This document shows positions 51,992-62,274 of a stretch of 64,000 bases of DNA, in pieces. The notes under the pieces were generated by a model, which was not told the origin of the DNA, ran no database searches, and saw only the letters and a program-made list of their open reading frames with translations. Position numbers and translations under genes: made by a program. Each line of letters begins with the position of its first letter. Within the stretch, counting starts at the first letter, position 1. Source of the stretch: Bradyrhizobium xenonodulans (GTDB taxonomy: Bacteria > Pseudomonadota > Alphaproteobacteria > Rhizobiales > Xanthobacteraceae); assembly GCF_027594865.1 (NCBI RefSeq), contig NZ_CP089391.1:3068501-3132500 (forward strand). The letters are read 5' to 3'.

Positions 51992-53517
51992 TTCCCCGTC
52001 GCAGCTTTCTCGCGGGATCGCTGGCGAGCGCCGCCTTGGCTGCGCCCGTCGGTATCGTGCGGGCAGCGCCGGTCGCATTCAGCGCAGATCCTTTCACGCT
52101 CGGCGTCGCCTCCGGATGCCCGCGCGAGGATCGCGTCATTCTCTGGACCCGTCTTGCGCCGCAGCCGCTCGACGGAGGCGGCATGCGGGACGCGTCAGTG
52201 GACGTCGAATGGCAGGTTGCGGAGGATGAGGTCTTCTCGCGCGTCGTCTCCCGCGGGGTGGTGCGGACGACCGCGGAGCTTGCGCATTCCGTGCATGCCG
52301 AGGCAACGGGGCTGCGGCCGGACCGCGTCTACTGGTATCGCTTCCGTGCCGGCCCGGCGCTCAGCCCGGTCGGACGGACCCGAACCGTGCCCGCAGATTC
52401 GGTGCGGCCTTTCCGTTTTGCTTTCGCATCCTGCCAGCAATACGAGCAGGGCTATTTTATCGCCTACCGCGATATGGCCGCCCGTGATCTCGACTTCGTC
52501 GTGCATCTCGGCGATTATATCTACGAGAAATCCTGGGGATCGCGCCACGTCCGCCAGCACGGCGTCGGCATTCCGACGACGCTCGAGGAATTCCGCAACC
52601 GCTACGCGCTCTACAAGAGCGATCCCGATCTACGAGCGGCGCACGCTGCCTTTCCCTGGCTTTCGGTCTGGGACGACCACGAGGTGATGGACGATTATGC
52701 CAATGATCGCTCCTACACGGTGCGCGATGCCGCTCAGTTCCTGAAGATCCGTGCGGCAGCCTATCAGGCCTATTACGAGCACATGCCGCTGCCACCCTCG
52801 GCGCGCCCGCGCGGCGCCGACGCCACGATCTATGAACACTATCGCTTCGGCGAGATGCTCGACGTGCTGTTGCTAGACGACCGGCAATATCGCTCGGCAT
52901 CGGCCTGCGTCGGAAGCGGACGTCCGACCTGGGTGGCTGACTGTGTGAGCCGGACGGATGAAGCGCGGACGATGCTCGGCGAACAACAGGAACAATGGCT
53001 CGATGCGCGCCTGCGCGACTGTCGCGGCCGTTGGACAATCGTCGCGCAGCAGACATTGATGGCGCAGGACAAGCGAAACGGGGACGATGGCGCGCATTTC
53101 TGGATGGACGGCTGGGACGGCTATCCCAACGCCCGCCGACGTCTCCTTGATTCGCTCGTGGCGCAGCGCCGACGCAATCCGATCGTGATCGGCGGCGACC
53201 GTCACGCCTTCTTTACCGCCGATCTGAAGCATGATTTCGCCCGGCCGGACGGACCGACCGTTGCGACCGAGTTCGTCGGCACGTCGATCACCTCAGACGG
53301 TCCGAGCGAAGCCAGCGTGCGCAAGGCGCAGGCGGAGAATCCGCATCTGATCTATGCGCGTGGCGACAAGCGCGGCTATGCGACCGTGGAGCTCGACGCC
53401 CGGCATTGCACTGTGGGATTCGAGGCGCTCGACGACGTCAAGGATGCCGCGAGCGCGGTGCGCCGGCTGACGAGCTTTGTGGTCGAGGATGGCGCACCGG
53501 GCGCGAAGGTCGCATGA
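51988..53517 (+). CDS. phoD: Alkaline phosphatase D family (PhoD-like) phosphoesterase
   Basis: This 509-residue secreted enzyme has a Tat signal peptide (MIPRRSFLAGSLASAALAAP, twin Arg at residues 4-5). An N-terminal Ig-like PhoD_N domain (FTLGVASGCPREDRVILWTR) comes next, then the metallophosphatase domain with FAFASCQQYEQG near residue 145, FVVHLGDYIYEKSW near 170, WDDHEVMDDYAND near 230 and VIGGDRHAFFTADL near 405. The Asp, Cys, Tyr and His metal ligands appear complete. The ATG at 51988 overlaps ugpQ by four bases. In the periplasm it could cleave phosphodiesters before uptake. Confidence 0.9.
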   Translation: MIPRRSFLAGSLASAALAAPVGIVRAAPVAFSADPFTLGVASGCPREDRVILWTRLAPQPLDGGGMRDASVDVEWQVAEDEVFSRVVSRGVVRTTAELAHSVHAEATGLRPDRVYWYRFRAGPALSPVGRTRTVPADSVRPFRFAFASCQQYEQGYFIAYRDMAARDLDFVVHLGDYIYEKSWGSRHVRQHGVGIPTTLEEFRNRYALYKSDPDLRAAHAAFPWLSVWDDHEVMDDYANDRSYTVRDAAQFLKIRAAAYQAYYEHMPLPPSARPRGADATIYEHYRFGEMLDVLLLDDRQYRSASACVGSGRPTWVADCVSRTDEARTMLGEQQEQWLDARLRDCRGRWTIVAQQTLMAQDKRNGDDGAHFWMDGWDGYPNARRRLLDSLVAQRRRNPIVIGGDRHAFFTADLKHDFARPDGPTVATEFVGTSITSDGPSEASVRKAQAENPHLIYARGDKRGYATVELDARHCTVGFEALDDVKDAASAVRRLTSFVVEDGAPGAKVA

Positions 53518-53613
53518 CGAGATCCGCACGGCACAGATTTGACGACCAACGAAAGATCGCCTCAAATGCTCCGACGTCTGACTGTGCCTTGAGGCCGCTG
53601 TGGGGGCTGCGCC

Positions 53614-54561
53614 GTGACTGATCAAACCATCCTGCGGGTCGCCTGGCTCTACTACATGGAGAACTTGACCCAGGCCGAGATCGGCGAGCGGCTGGGGCTG
53701 ACCCGCGCCCGCGTCAATCGCATGCTGTCGGATGCCCGGCAGACCGGTATCGTCAACATCCGCCTCAACTCCGCCTTCGCGAGCTGCACGGAGCTGGAGC
53801 ACCGCTTGCGCCGGGAATGCGGTCTCGAGGACGCGGTCGTCATCCCGAGCCCGGAGAATCCCGAGCAGGTCGGCAGCCTGATCGGGATGGCGGCGGGTGC
53901 GTATTTATCGAAATTCCTCGAACAGAAGCGGCCGCGCATCATCGGTATCGGCTGGGGCGCGACCTTGCGTGAGACCATCCGTTACGTGACGCCGGCAGAT
54001 TTTCCCGAACTCTCCATCGTCTCCATGATGGGCGGCCTGTCGCGCGGCCTCGAGCTCAACACCTTCGAAATTGCCGGTGAGCTCGCGCACCGGCTGCACG
54101 CCCAGTGCAGCTATCTGGCCGCGCCGATCTTTGTCAGCAGCCGGCGCTCGCGCGACACCTTCCTGGCTCAGGAGGTCTATCAGGAGGTGCTGAACAGCGT
54201 TGAGAAGATCGATCTAGCGCTGTTGAGCATGGGAGATCTGACACCGCGCTCGTTGCTGATGCGGCATGGGCTGCCGCCGGACGTTCGTGCCGAGCACTTG
54301 CGGGCGGCAGGCGCCGTCGGCGACGTCCTGGCGCAGTTTCTCGACAAGACCGGCCGACCCATAGATCACGGCATCAACAGCCGCGCGATTGCGCTGCCGC
54401 TGGAGAAGCTGGCGCGCGTGCAGACGTCGATGCTGATCGCCGGGGGGCTCAACAAGGCGCCGATCATCGCCGCGGTGCTGCGCGGCCGGATCGGTAAGGT
54501 GCTGGTGACGGACGAGAACACCGCCGTCGCCGCGCTGAAACTGATCGACAAGCAAAGATAG
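53614..54561 (+). CDS. SorC/DeoR-type (LsrR-like) sugar-binding transcriptional regulator
   Basis: This 315-residue regulator has an N-terminal helix-turn-helix (MENLTQAEIGERLGLTRARV, then NRMLSDARQTGIVNI) and a C-terminal sugar-isomerase-like effector domain with GIGWGATLRETIRYV near residue 110 and GAVGDVLAQFLDKTGRPID near 230. Such proteins bind phosphorylated sugars or glycerol derivatives. The start is a GTG at 53614. It lies between the Ugp-type operon and a dehydrogenase gene, both preceded by the ACATATGT box, so it probably controls both. Confidence 0.9.
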   Translation: MTDQTILRVAWLYYMENLTQAEIGERLGLTRARVNRMLSDARQTGIVNIRLNSAFASCTELEHRLRRECGLEDAVVIPSPENPEQVGSLIGMAAGAYLSKFLEQKRPRIIGIGWGATLRETIRYVTPADFPELSIVSMMGGLSRGLELNTFEIAGELAHRLHAQCSYLAAPIFVSSRRSRDTFLAQEVYQEVLNSVEKIDLALLSMGDLTPRSLLMRHGLPPDVRAEHLRAAGAVGDVLAQFLDKTGRPIDHGINSRAIALPLEKLARVQTSMLIAGGLNKAPIIAAVLRGRIGKVLVTDENTAVAALKLIDKQR

Positions 54562-54664
54562 CGGCGTTCTCGTAACGGAGAGGGGATCCCGCGCCTTCGG
54601 CACCGAGGGCGCGATAGCCCACGCGCGTGTCGAAAGGCGCGCAAAAGCATTTGTCACTTCGCAG

Positions 54665-54676
54665 TTACATATGTAA
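54665..54676. promoter_or_regulatory. Perfect 12-bp palindrome before the dehydrogenase gene
   Basis: TTACATATGTAA at 54665-54676 is fully palindromic and contains the ACATATGT box shared with the region before ugpB. An A/T-rich tail (TATATG) follows. It lies about 40 bases before the dehydrogenase start, a good operator position for the regulator encoded just upstream. Confidence 0.48.
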
Positions 54677-54713
54677 TATATGGGAGACAATTGCTCAGAA
54701 GGATGGCGTCGAC

Positions 54714-55733
54714 ATGCGCGCTGCGATGCTCCAGGACATTCGTGACATCCGCGTCCTCGATATCCCCGAGCCGAAGCCGCTCGCGGAGGACGAACTCATC
54801 GTCCGCGTCAAGGCCGTCGGCGTCTGCGGCAGCGACTTGCATTCCTATCTCGAGGGCGGAACAACTGGCCCGACGCGCGTCAGACCGTTCGTCCTGGGCC
54901 ATGAGTTCTCGGGTGTCCTCACGCTCGATTCGGCGCGAAAAGCAGGGTTCTCGGCCGACGCGTTGGTGGCGGTCGATCCTTCCATTCCCTGCGGCCGTTG
55001 CGAATGGTGTCACCGCGGTCACACCAATCTCTGCCCCAATGTGAAATTCCTGGGCTACGCGCCTCACAACGGCGCCATGGCCGAATTCGTCTGCGTACCC
55101 CGATCCGCCGTGCATCTGGTGCCTGACAGCATCGACCCGGCTGGCGCGGCGATCCTGGAGACGCTTGGCGTCGCGATCCATGCGATGGATCTGGCGCGCC
55201 CGCGGCTTCTGGAAAGCGTGGCGGTGCTCGGCTGCGGGCCGGTGGGATTGCTGCTCGTGCAACTGGCGCGGTTTGCAGGTAGCGGAAAGATCATCGCGAT
55301 CGACCCCGTCGAGCAGCGTACTGCACTGGCCTGCGACCTCGGGGCGGACGTGGCATGCCGCAGCTACGCCGAGGTGGGGGACGCCACCGAAGGCCGCGGC
55401 GTCGATCTGGTGATCGAGGCAACCGACTCATCGCACGGCTTCGAGCATGCCGCGCGCTGTGCCCGCATCGGTGGCCGGGTCGTTCTCGTCGGCATCCCGG
55501 AGAATAATCAGTATATCCTCAGCGGCGCGGAGTCACGCCGGAAGGGCCTGTCCATCAAGTTTTCACGGCGCATGCCGGAAGTTTATCCGCGCGCCATCGC
55601 GCTTGCGCAAGGCGGGCAGGTCAAGCTGGCGCCGCTGGCCACGCATCGTTTCTCGCTCGACCAGACGCCTGCCGCGTTCGAGCAGCAGGTCGCGCGGCGC
55701 GATGGCATCATCAAGGCGATCATCTGCCCGTAG
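54714..55733 (+). CDS. Zinc-dependent medium-chain dehydrogenase (polyol/alcohol type)
   Basis: This 339-residue enzyme has catalytic zinc ligands in VGVCGSDLHSYLEGG near residue 37 and GHEFSG near 62. The four-Cys structural zinc loop CGRCEWCHRGHTNLC lies near residue 92. The NAD-binding loop is VAVLGCGPVGLLLVQLARFA near residue 165. I start at the ATG at 54714; the longer frame from 54627 adds residues that do not fit the family. Substrate is probably a sugar alcohol or glycerol-related compound, judged from the Ugp-type genes and regulator upstream. Confidence 0.9.
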   Translation: MRAAMLQDIRDIRVLDIPEPKPLAEDELIVRVKAVGVCGSDLHSYLEGGTTGPTRVRPFVLGHEFSGVLTLDSARKAGFSADALVAVDPSIPCGRCEWCHRGHTNLCPNVKFLGYAPHNGAMAEFVCVPRSAVHLVPDSIDPAGAAILETLGVAIHAMDLARPRLLESVAVLGCGPVGLLLVQLARFAGSGKIIAIDPVEQRTALACDLGADVACRSYAEVGDATEGRGVDLVIEATDSSHGFEHAARCARIGGRVVLVGIPENNQYILSGAESRRKGLSIKFSRRMPEVYPRAIALAQGGQVKLAPLATHRFSLDQTPAAFEQQVARRDGIIKAIICP

Positions 55734-55774
55734 ATTGAGCGCGATCTCGCAAGTGCTCGGCAGGACTGGTGGTA

Positions 55775-56152
55775 ATGGCGAAATCGTCGAAGTTGGTCGT
55801 CGCAAAAAAAGGGCGCGTTCTCATGGTGCGCCGCAAGCGCGACGGGCTCTGGATGTTTCCCGGCGGCCAAAGGCGGGCACGCGAGAGCGACAGGAGCTGC
55901 CTTCGTCGCGAGATCAAGGAGGAGCTTCCCAAGCTGAAGCTCGGACCGTTGAAGCTATGGAAGGAAGTGAAAGCGCGGAAGAGCAGAACCGGCCGGCGGA
56001 TGAGTGATGCGATCTTCCTGGCCAAGAAGGTGTCGGGGCAGCTGAAGGTCGGCGACAAGAAGGAGATCGATCGAGCAGTTTGGCGCAAGCCGCGCGGCGC
56101 CAGACTCACTCCGACCTCGCGCTACATCCGCGACAAGCTGTTTCCGAGATGA
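55775..56152 (+). CDS. NUDIX hydrolase
   Basis: This 125-residue protein has a NUDIX fold start (VVAKKGRVLMVRRKRDGLWM) and the Nudix box GQRRARESDRSCLRREIKEE, which fits GX5EX7REUXEE. The following Gly of the consensus is Pro here (EELPKLKL). Metal-binding Glu residues are present, so hydrolysis of a nucleoside diphosphate derivative is possible. The C-terminal Lys-rich region (LKVGDKKEIDRAVWRKPRG) is normal for the family. I use the ATG at 55775; a GTG at 55769 also exists. No operon link to its neighbours. Confidence 0.8.
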   Translation: MAKSSKLVVAKKGRVLMVRRKRDGLWMFPGGQRRARESDRSCLRREIKEELPKLKLGPLKLWKEVKARKSRTGRRMSDAIFLAKKVSGQLKVGDKKEIDRAVWRKPRGARLTPTSRYIRDKLFPR

Positions 56153-56159
56153 AGCTCCA

Positions 56160-56300
56160 TCATTGCAGCGCCTGGTGCAACAGAGCCAGCAATTCCTCGT
56201 GAATCAATCCGTTGGAAGCGATCTTGTCGAGATCGTCGTCCTTCAAGCCCGCGACGACGATCGCCTCGGAGGCAAGATCCGCCGCTCGTTGTTCCACCAT
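56160..56300 (-). CDS. Possible small protein downstream of lpdA
   Basis: This is a 46-residue frame on the minus strand, MVEQRAADLASEAIVVAGLK, ending GLIHEELLALLHQALQ. It has protein-like helical composition and starts 35 bases after the lpdA stop. The frame continues open upstream past this ATG. It lacks a ribosome binding site and any known family, so it may be chance. Confidence 0.3.
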   Translation of the reverse strand: MVEQRAADLASEAIVVAGLKDDDLDKIASNGLIHEELLALLHQALQ

Positions 56301-56335
56301 GCGGCAGCGATCCGGCGCAGGTGGTGCCTGTACGT

Positions 56336-57730
56336 TCAGATATGAATCGCGTGTCCCAGCGACTTCAGCGCGGTCTCGTGAAAGGCCTCGCTTTGGGTTG
56401 GATGCGCGTGGATGGTCATCGCGACGTCCTCGAGGCGTGCACCCATCTCCAGCGCAAGGCTGAAGGTTGCTGAAAGTTCAGCGATGCCGGCTCCGACACC
56501 CTGGATGCCAAGCAGGAGATGATTGTCGGCCCGTGCCACGGTCCGGATGAAGCCGTCGTCCCGCTCCAGCGTCAGCGCACGACCGTTGGCCTTGAATGGA
56601 AAGAGGTCGGTCTTGACGTCGAAGCCCTTCTCGCTCGCCTCGCTCGGTGACAGGCCAACCGTGACGATCTCCGGATCAGTGAAGCAGATCGCCGGGATCG
56701 AAACCCGGTCCCAGGCGCGGCGGAGACCGGCGACGATCTCTGCAACCATCTCGCCTTGTGCCATGGCGCGATGCGCCAGCATCGGTTCTCCCGTGATGTC
56801 ACCGATCGCGAAGACGCCGCGCATTGACGTACGGCATCGGTCATCGATACGGATGAAAGGTCCATTCCTGTCGAGATCGAGGGTCTCAAGGCCGAAGCCT
56901 GACATCACGGGCCTGCGGCCGACTGTTACAAGGATCTTGTCGGCTTCGAGTGATGTCTGCTCATCACTGGAGGCCAAGGCCAGCGCCGAGCCGTCCGCGA
57001 CGAGCGCCGTTGCCTTTGCGCCTGTCAGAACCGTGATTCCGAGGGTGGTCAGGCGTCTTGCGACGGGCTCGCTCAGGTCGCCATCGTATTGCGGGAGAAT
57101 GCGTGGCGCGGCCTCGACGACCGTGACGGCCGCGCCCATTTTCGCAAACGCCGTACCGAGCTCGAGGCCAATGTAGCCGCCGCCGACGACGACAAGTTTC
57201 GCCGGAATTTCGGTGAGCGCCAAAGCCTCGGTCGACGAGATCACGCGACCCCCGAAGGGAAGAAGCGGCAGCGCGATCGGCTCGGAACCCGTCGCGATCA
57301 CCACCATCTCGGCATGGATCACCTGTCGGCCGGATTGCGTTTCGACCTCGATGGTCTTGCCGTCGCGAAATGAGGCGCGGCCGGTGACATGCCTGGCGCC
57401 GGCTCTTTTCAGCAGGCCAGCCACGCCGCTGTTCAGACGTCGGACGATATTGTCCTTCCAGGCGACGGTCTTGGCAAAGTCGAGCAATGGCGTTGCAGTG
57501 GAAATGCCAAGAGCATTCCTCCCCACCGCGGCACGTGCAATCGCTTCATACTCCCCAGCGGCGTGGATCAGGGCCTTCGAAGGGATGCAGCCGACGTTGA
57601 GACAGGTGCCACCTGGCTTTTCGGCCTCGACGACGATCGTATCGATGCCGAGCTGGCCGGCGCGGATCGCGCAGGTATATCCGCCAGGGCCAGCACCAAT
57701 GATGAGAAGCTTGCAGGAAAGTTCGTTCAC
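56336..57730 (-). CDS. lpdA: Dihydrolipoyl dehydrogenase (E3)
   Basis: This 464-residue flavoprotein reoxidises the lipoyl group of the E2 subunit with NAD+. The FAD loop LLIIGAGPGGYTCAIRAGQL and the redox-active pair GTCLNVGCIPSKALIHA (Cys-x4-Cys) come near residues 7-50. VVVGGGYIGLELGTAFAKMG near 180 is the NAD-binding loop, RGVFAIGDITGEPMLAHRA near 305 the FAD contact, and HAHPTQSEAFHE near 442 holds the catalytic His and Glu. The start codon is GTG at 57730. It ends the bkd operon, four bases after the E2 gene. Confidence 0.94.
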   Translation of the reverse strand: MNELSCKLLIIGAGPGGYTCAIRAGQLGIDTIVVEAEKPGGTCLNVGCIPSKALIHAAGEYEAIARAAVGRNALGISTATPLLDFAKTVAWKDNIVRRLNSGVAGLLKRAGARHVTGRASFRDGKTIEVETQSGRQVIHAEMVVIATGSEPIALPLLPFGGRVISSTEALALTEIPAKLVVVGGGYIGLELGTAFAKMGAAVTVVEAAPRILPQYDGDLSEPVARRLTTLGITVLTGAKATALVADGSALALASSDEQTSLEADKILVTVGRRPVMSGFGLETLDLDRNGPFIRIDDRCRTSMRGVFAIGDITGEPMLAHRAMAQGEMVAEIVAGLRRAWDRVSIPAICFTDPEIVTVGLSPSEASEKGFDVKTDLFPFKANGRALTLERDDGFIRTVARADNHLLLGIQGVGAGIAELSATFSLALEMGARLEDVAMTIHAHPTQSEAFHETALKSLGHAIHI

Positions 57731-57734
57731 AGGC

Positions 57735-59009
57735 TTAGCCTTCGATGAAGATCATGGCCGGCGTTTCCAGGAGCAGTTTGATGCGCTGCACGAACTGGGC
57801 CGCATCGAACCCATCGATCACGCGATGATCGAAGCTGGACGACAGGTTCATCATCTGGCGCGGCACGAAGGCTGTGCCGTCCCAATGCGGGCGGATTGCG
57901 ACCCGGTTAACACCGACGATGGCAACCTCGGGGTGATTGATGATGGGAGTCGTCGCGAGTCCGCCCAGGGCGCCGAGCGAGGTGATCGTGATGGTCGAGC
58001 CGGTGAGTTCGTCGCGGGTGGCACTAGCATTCCGGGCCGCCTCCGCGAGCCGCGCGACCTCGGCGGCGCAACTCCAGAGGTCGCGCGCTTCCGCATGCCG
58101 GACGACGGGAACCACCAAGCCGGTCGGCGTTTGTGTGGCGATCCCGATATGAATGCCTGCGTGCTGGTGAACGATCCCGGCCTCGTCGTCGAAATGCGCA
58201 TTGAGATGCGGCTGCTCGGCGATCGCGCGCACCATGGCGCGCATCAGGAACGGCAACAATGTCAGTTTGGGCTTGTCTGGCTGCTTCTGGCCGTTGACCT
58301 TCGCGCGCAAATCCTCGAGCGTAGTGACATCGACCTCTTCGACATAGGTGATGTGCGGAATGCGCGAACTTGCAAGCGCCATCTTCTCCGCGATCTTGCG
58401 GCGCAACCCGACGATCTTGATGTCGGTTACCGCGGTTTGTGCCTGATACGGCGTCGCGGTCGTTCCGGTGTGGCCGCGTGCGAGATGGGCGTCGAGGTCA
58501 TCGTGGGTGATCCGTCCAGCCGGACCCGTGCCACGAAGTTGGCGCAAGTCGAGACCTGCTTCCCGCGCACGAAGCCGGACCGCGGGGGCGGCCAACGACC
58601 GTTGGCCCGTGTGCTGGAGCGACGCTGCCGAGGGCTGCGACCTCGATACGTGGGACGGCTCGCTCGCCGGCACGCGCGGAGTGCTTGCGTCATGATCAGA
58701 CTTTTTGGCCGAAGCGCTTGCCGCGGACGATTCCAGCTTTGCTGCCTCCGTCGCCGGCTCGCTCGTGCCGTCCACCTCCAGCCGAACGAAGTCCGAGCCG
58801 ATGGCGAGAAGGTCGCCCACATTGCCGGCGAGCCATAGCACCCGTCCTTTGGCCGGCGAGGGAATCTCCACCGTCGCCTTGTCGGTCATGACGGCGCCGA
58901 GCACAGCGTCTTCGCGCACGGCATCGCCAACCTTCACGTGCCATTCCACGAGCTCGGCTTCTGCAATGCCTTCGCCGACGTCGGGCAGCTTGACCACGCG
59001 CTCGGCCAT
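57735..59009 (-). CDS. bkdB: Branched-chain 2-oxoacid dehydrogenase E2 (dihydrolipoamide acyltransferase)
   Basis: This 424-residue E2 core protein has one lipoyl domain (LPDVGEGIAEAELVEWHVKV, lipoyl Lys in MTDKATVEIPSP near residue 44). A Ser/Ala-rich linker follows, then the E3-binding domain (VRLRAREAGLDLRQLRGTGP near 150). The catalytic acyltransferase domain ends in SSFDHRVIDGFDAAQF with the HxxxDG motif near residue 396. It transfers branched acyl groups to CoA. It lies between the E1 beta and E3 genes, one base and four bases away. Confidence 0.93.
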   Translation of the reverse strand: MAERVVKLPDVGEGIAEAELVEWHVKVGDAVREDAVLGAVMTDKATVEIPSPAKGRVLWLAGNVGDLLAIGSDFVRLEVDGTSEPATEAAKLESSAASASAKKSDHDASTPRVPASEPSHVSRSQPSAASLQHTGQRSLAAPAVRLRAREAGLDLRQLRGTGPAGRITHDDLDAHLARGHTGTTATPYQAQTAVTDIKIVGLRRKIAEKMALASSRIPHITYVEEVDVTTLEDLRAKVNGQKQPDKPKLTLLPFLMRAMVRAIAEQPHLNAHFDDEAGIVHQHAGIHIGIATQTPTGLVVPVVRHAEARDLWSCAAEVARLAEAARNASATRDELTGSTITITSLGALGGLATTPIINHPEVAIVGVNRVAIRPHWDGTAFVPRQMMNLSSSFDHRVIDGFDAAQFVQRIKLLLETPAMIFIEG

Positions 59010-59010
59010 C

Positions 59011-60024
59011 TCAGGCCTCCAGAGTTTCGATCAGCGCGCGGCCGATCCGCGCCGGTCCAGGGAAGTAATCCCATTCCTGCGCGTGCGGGTAGGGCGTGTC
59101 CCAGCCGGCGACACGAACGATTGGCGCTTCCAGATGGTAGAAGCAGCGTGTTTGAACCAGCGCGCAGAGCTCGGCGCCGAAACCCGAGGTGAGTGTTGCT
59201 TCGTGAACGATCATGCAGCGTCCGGTCTTCTTGACCGAGGCTTCGATGGTGTCGAGATCGAGCGGCAGCAGGGAGCGCAGATCGATGATCTCGGCGTCAA
59301 CGCCGGTTTCGGCCGCGGCGGTCTCCGCGACGTGAACCATCGTGCCGTAGGCAAGGATGGTCACGGCCTTGCCCTCGCGACGGATCGCCGCGTTGCCGAG
59401 CGGAATCGCAAAATGCCCCTCGGCGACTTCGCCGAGATCATGCTTCGACCATGGCGTCACTGGCCGGTCATGATGACCGTCGAACGGACCATTATACAGC
59501 CGCTTGGGCTCAAGGAAGATCACGGGATCGGGGTCCTCGATCGCCGAGATCAGAAGACCCTTGGCGTCGTCCGGGTTCGACGGCACCACCGTCTTGATGC
59601 CGCAGACATGGGTGAAGAGCGCCTCCGGGCTCTGGCTGTGAGTCTGGCCACCAAAAATGCCGCCGCCGGTCGGCATGCGCACCACCAGAGGGCAGGTGAA
59701 CTGGCCATTGGAGCGGTAGCGCAGCCGCGCGGCTTCGGAGACGATCTGGTCGTAGGCCGGATACATGTAGTCGGCGAACTGGATCTCGACGCAAGGTTTC
59801 AGGCCATAGGCCGCCATGCCCACCGCGATGCCGACGATGCCGAGCTCGCTGATCGGGGTGTCGAAGCAGCGGCTCGTTCCGTATTTCGCCTGCAAGCCCT
59901 GACTTGCCCGGAATACGCCGCCGAAATAGCCGACATCCTCGCCGAACACGACGACATCGTCATCGCGCGACATCATCACGTCCATGGCGTCGCGGATCGC
60001 CTCGATCATAGTTCGCCGCGGCAT
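59011..60024 (-). CDS. bkdA2: Branched-chain 2-oxoacid dehydrogenase E1 beta subunit
   Basis: This 337-residue E1 beta subunit has the block FGEDVGYFGGVFRASQGLQA near residue 27. The cofactor-binding block GIAVGMAAYGLKPCVEIQFA lies near residue 70, followed by QIVSEAARLRYRSNGQF and MPTGGGIFGGQTHSQSPEAL near 120. The C-terminal transketolase-like domain has LTSGFGAELCALVQTRCFYH near residue 280. Together with E1 alpha it decarboxylates 2-oxoacids from Val, Leu and Ile. The gene starts four bases after the E1 alpha stop. Confidence 0.93.
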   Translation of the reverse strand: MPRRTMIEAIRDAMDVMMSRDDDVVVFGEDVGYFGGVFRASQGLQAKYGTSRCFDTPISELGIVGIAVGMAAYGLKPCVEIQFADYMYPAYDQIVSEAARLRYRSNGQFTCPLVVRMPTGGGIFGGQTHSQSPEALFTHVCGIKTVVPSNPDDAKGLLISAIEDPDPVIFLEPKRLYNGPFDGHHDRPVTPWSKHDLGEVAEGHFAIPLGNAAIRREGKAVTILAYGTMVHVAETAAAETGVDAEIIDLRSLLPLDLDTIEASVKKTGRCMIVHEATLTSGFGAELCALVQTRCFYHLEAPIVRVAGWDTPYPHAQEWDYFPGPARIGRALIETLEA

Positions 60025-60027
60025 GGT

Positions 60028-61559
<1,532 letters not shown>

Positions 61560-61570
61560 CTCGTTTTGTC

Positions 61571-61648
61571 AGTATATCGTACTCGCAATTTTCAGGACTG
61601 TTGTTCTTTTGAACTGGGTATAGCATGCTAATGCGGTACGAATATTCT
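61571..61648. promoter_or_regulatory. Candidate Lrp/AsnC-type operator pair
   Basis: AGTATATCGTACTCGC at 61571-61586 and GCGGTACGAATATTCT at 61633-61648 form a spaced, imperfect inverted repeat across the divergent promoter region of the bkd operon and its regulator gene. A ten-base palindrome TAGCATGCTA lies at 61621-61630 between them. Multiple spaced half-sites in A/T-rich DNA suit the wrapping mode of Lrp-family proteins. Confidence 0.42.
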
Positions 61649-61684
61649 ACTTATCGACCGTAAGACCAGAATGGAGTTCTTGGT

Positions 61685-62194
61685 ATGGCGCTTGGGCGTG
61701 CCTCAAGGGCGATCAAGGCTCCGCGCAAGGACGCGCTGCGGCTCGACGAGATCGATCGCAAGATCCTGCGTGCCTTGCAGCAGGATGCGCGCCTGACGAC
61801 GGCTCAGCTCGCCGACAAGATCGGGCTCTCCACCACGCCGTGCTGGAACAGGCTGAAGCGTCTCGAGACGCAGGGCTATATCGATGGTTACGTCGCGCTG
61901 CTCAATCAGGACAAGCTTGGCCTTCCTGAAACGGTCATCATAGAGCTGACGCTCGATCGTCACGACGAGGAGATGCTCGAACGTTTCGGCCAATTGCTCA
62001 CGAACTTGCCGGAGGTGATCGAGGCTTACCTCACCACCGGCGACTATGATTACGTCGTAAAGGTCGCCGTCGAAAGCACCGCCGGCTACGAACGCTTTCT
62101 GCGCGAAAAGCTCTACCGCATCCCGGGCATCCGCCACAGCCGGTCATCATTTGCGCTGCGTTGCCTGAAAAAGCTGACCTCGGTGCAGGTCTAG
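61685..62194 (+). CDS. bkdR: Lrp/AsnC-family transcriptional regulator (BkdR-like)
   Basis: This 169-residue regulator has an N-terminal helix-turn-helix (LRLDEIDRKILRALQQDARL, then TAQLADKIGLSTTPCWNRLK) and a C-terminal RAM/ACT-type effector domain with VIEAYLTTGDYDYVVKVAVE near residue 112. GGAG precedes the ATG. It is divergent from the bkd operon, the same arrangement as Pseudomonas bkdR, where the protein activates the operon in response to branched-chain amino acids. Confidence 0.9.
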   Translation: MALGRASRAIKAPRKDALRLDEIDRKILRALQQDARLTTAQLADKIGLSTTPCWNRLKRLETQGYIDGYVALLNQDKLGLPETVIIELTLDRHDEEMLERFGQLLTNLPEVIEAYLTTGDYDYVVKVAVESTAGYERFLREKLYRIPGIRHSRSSFALRCLKKLTSVQV

Positions 62195-62274
62195 GTAAAT
62201 GCGCCGCAGCAATGAGAAGAGGTCATCGGGGGGGCGTCCTCTCCTTGCGTTCGGGTTGAAAACGTGCGGCGTCG

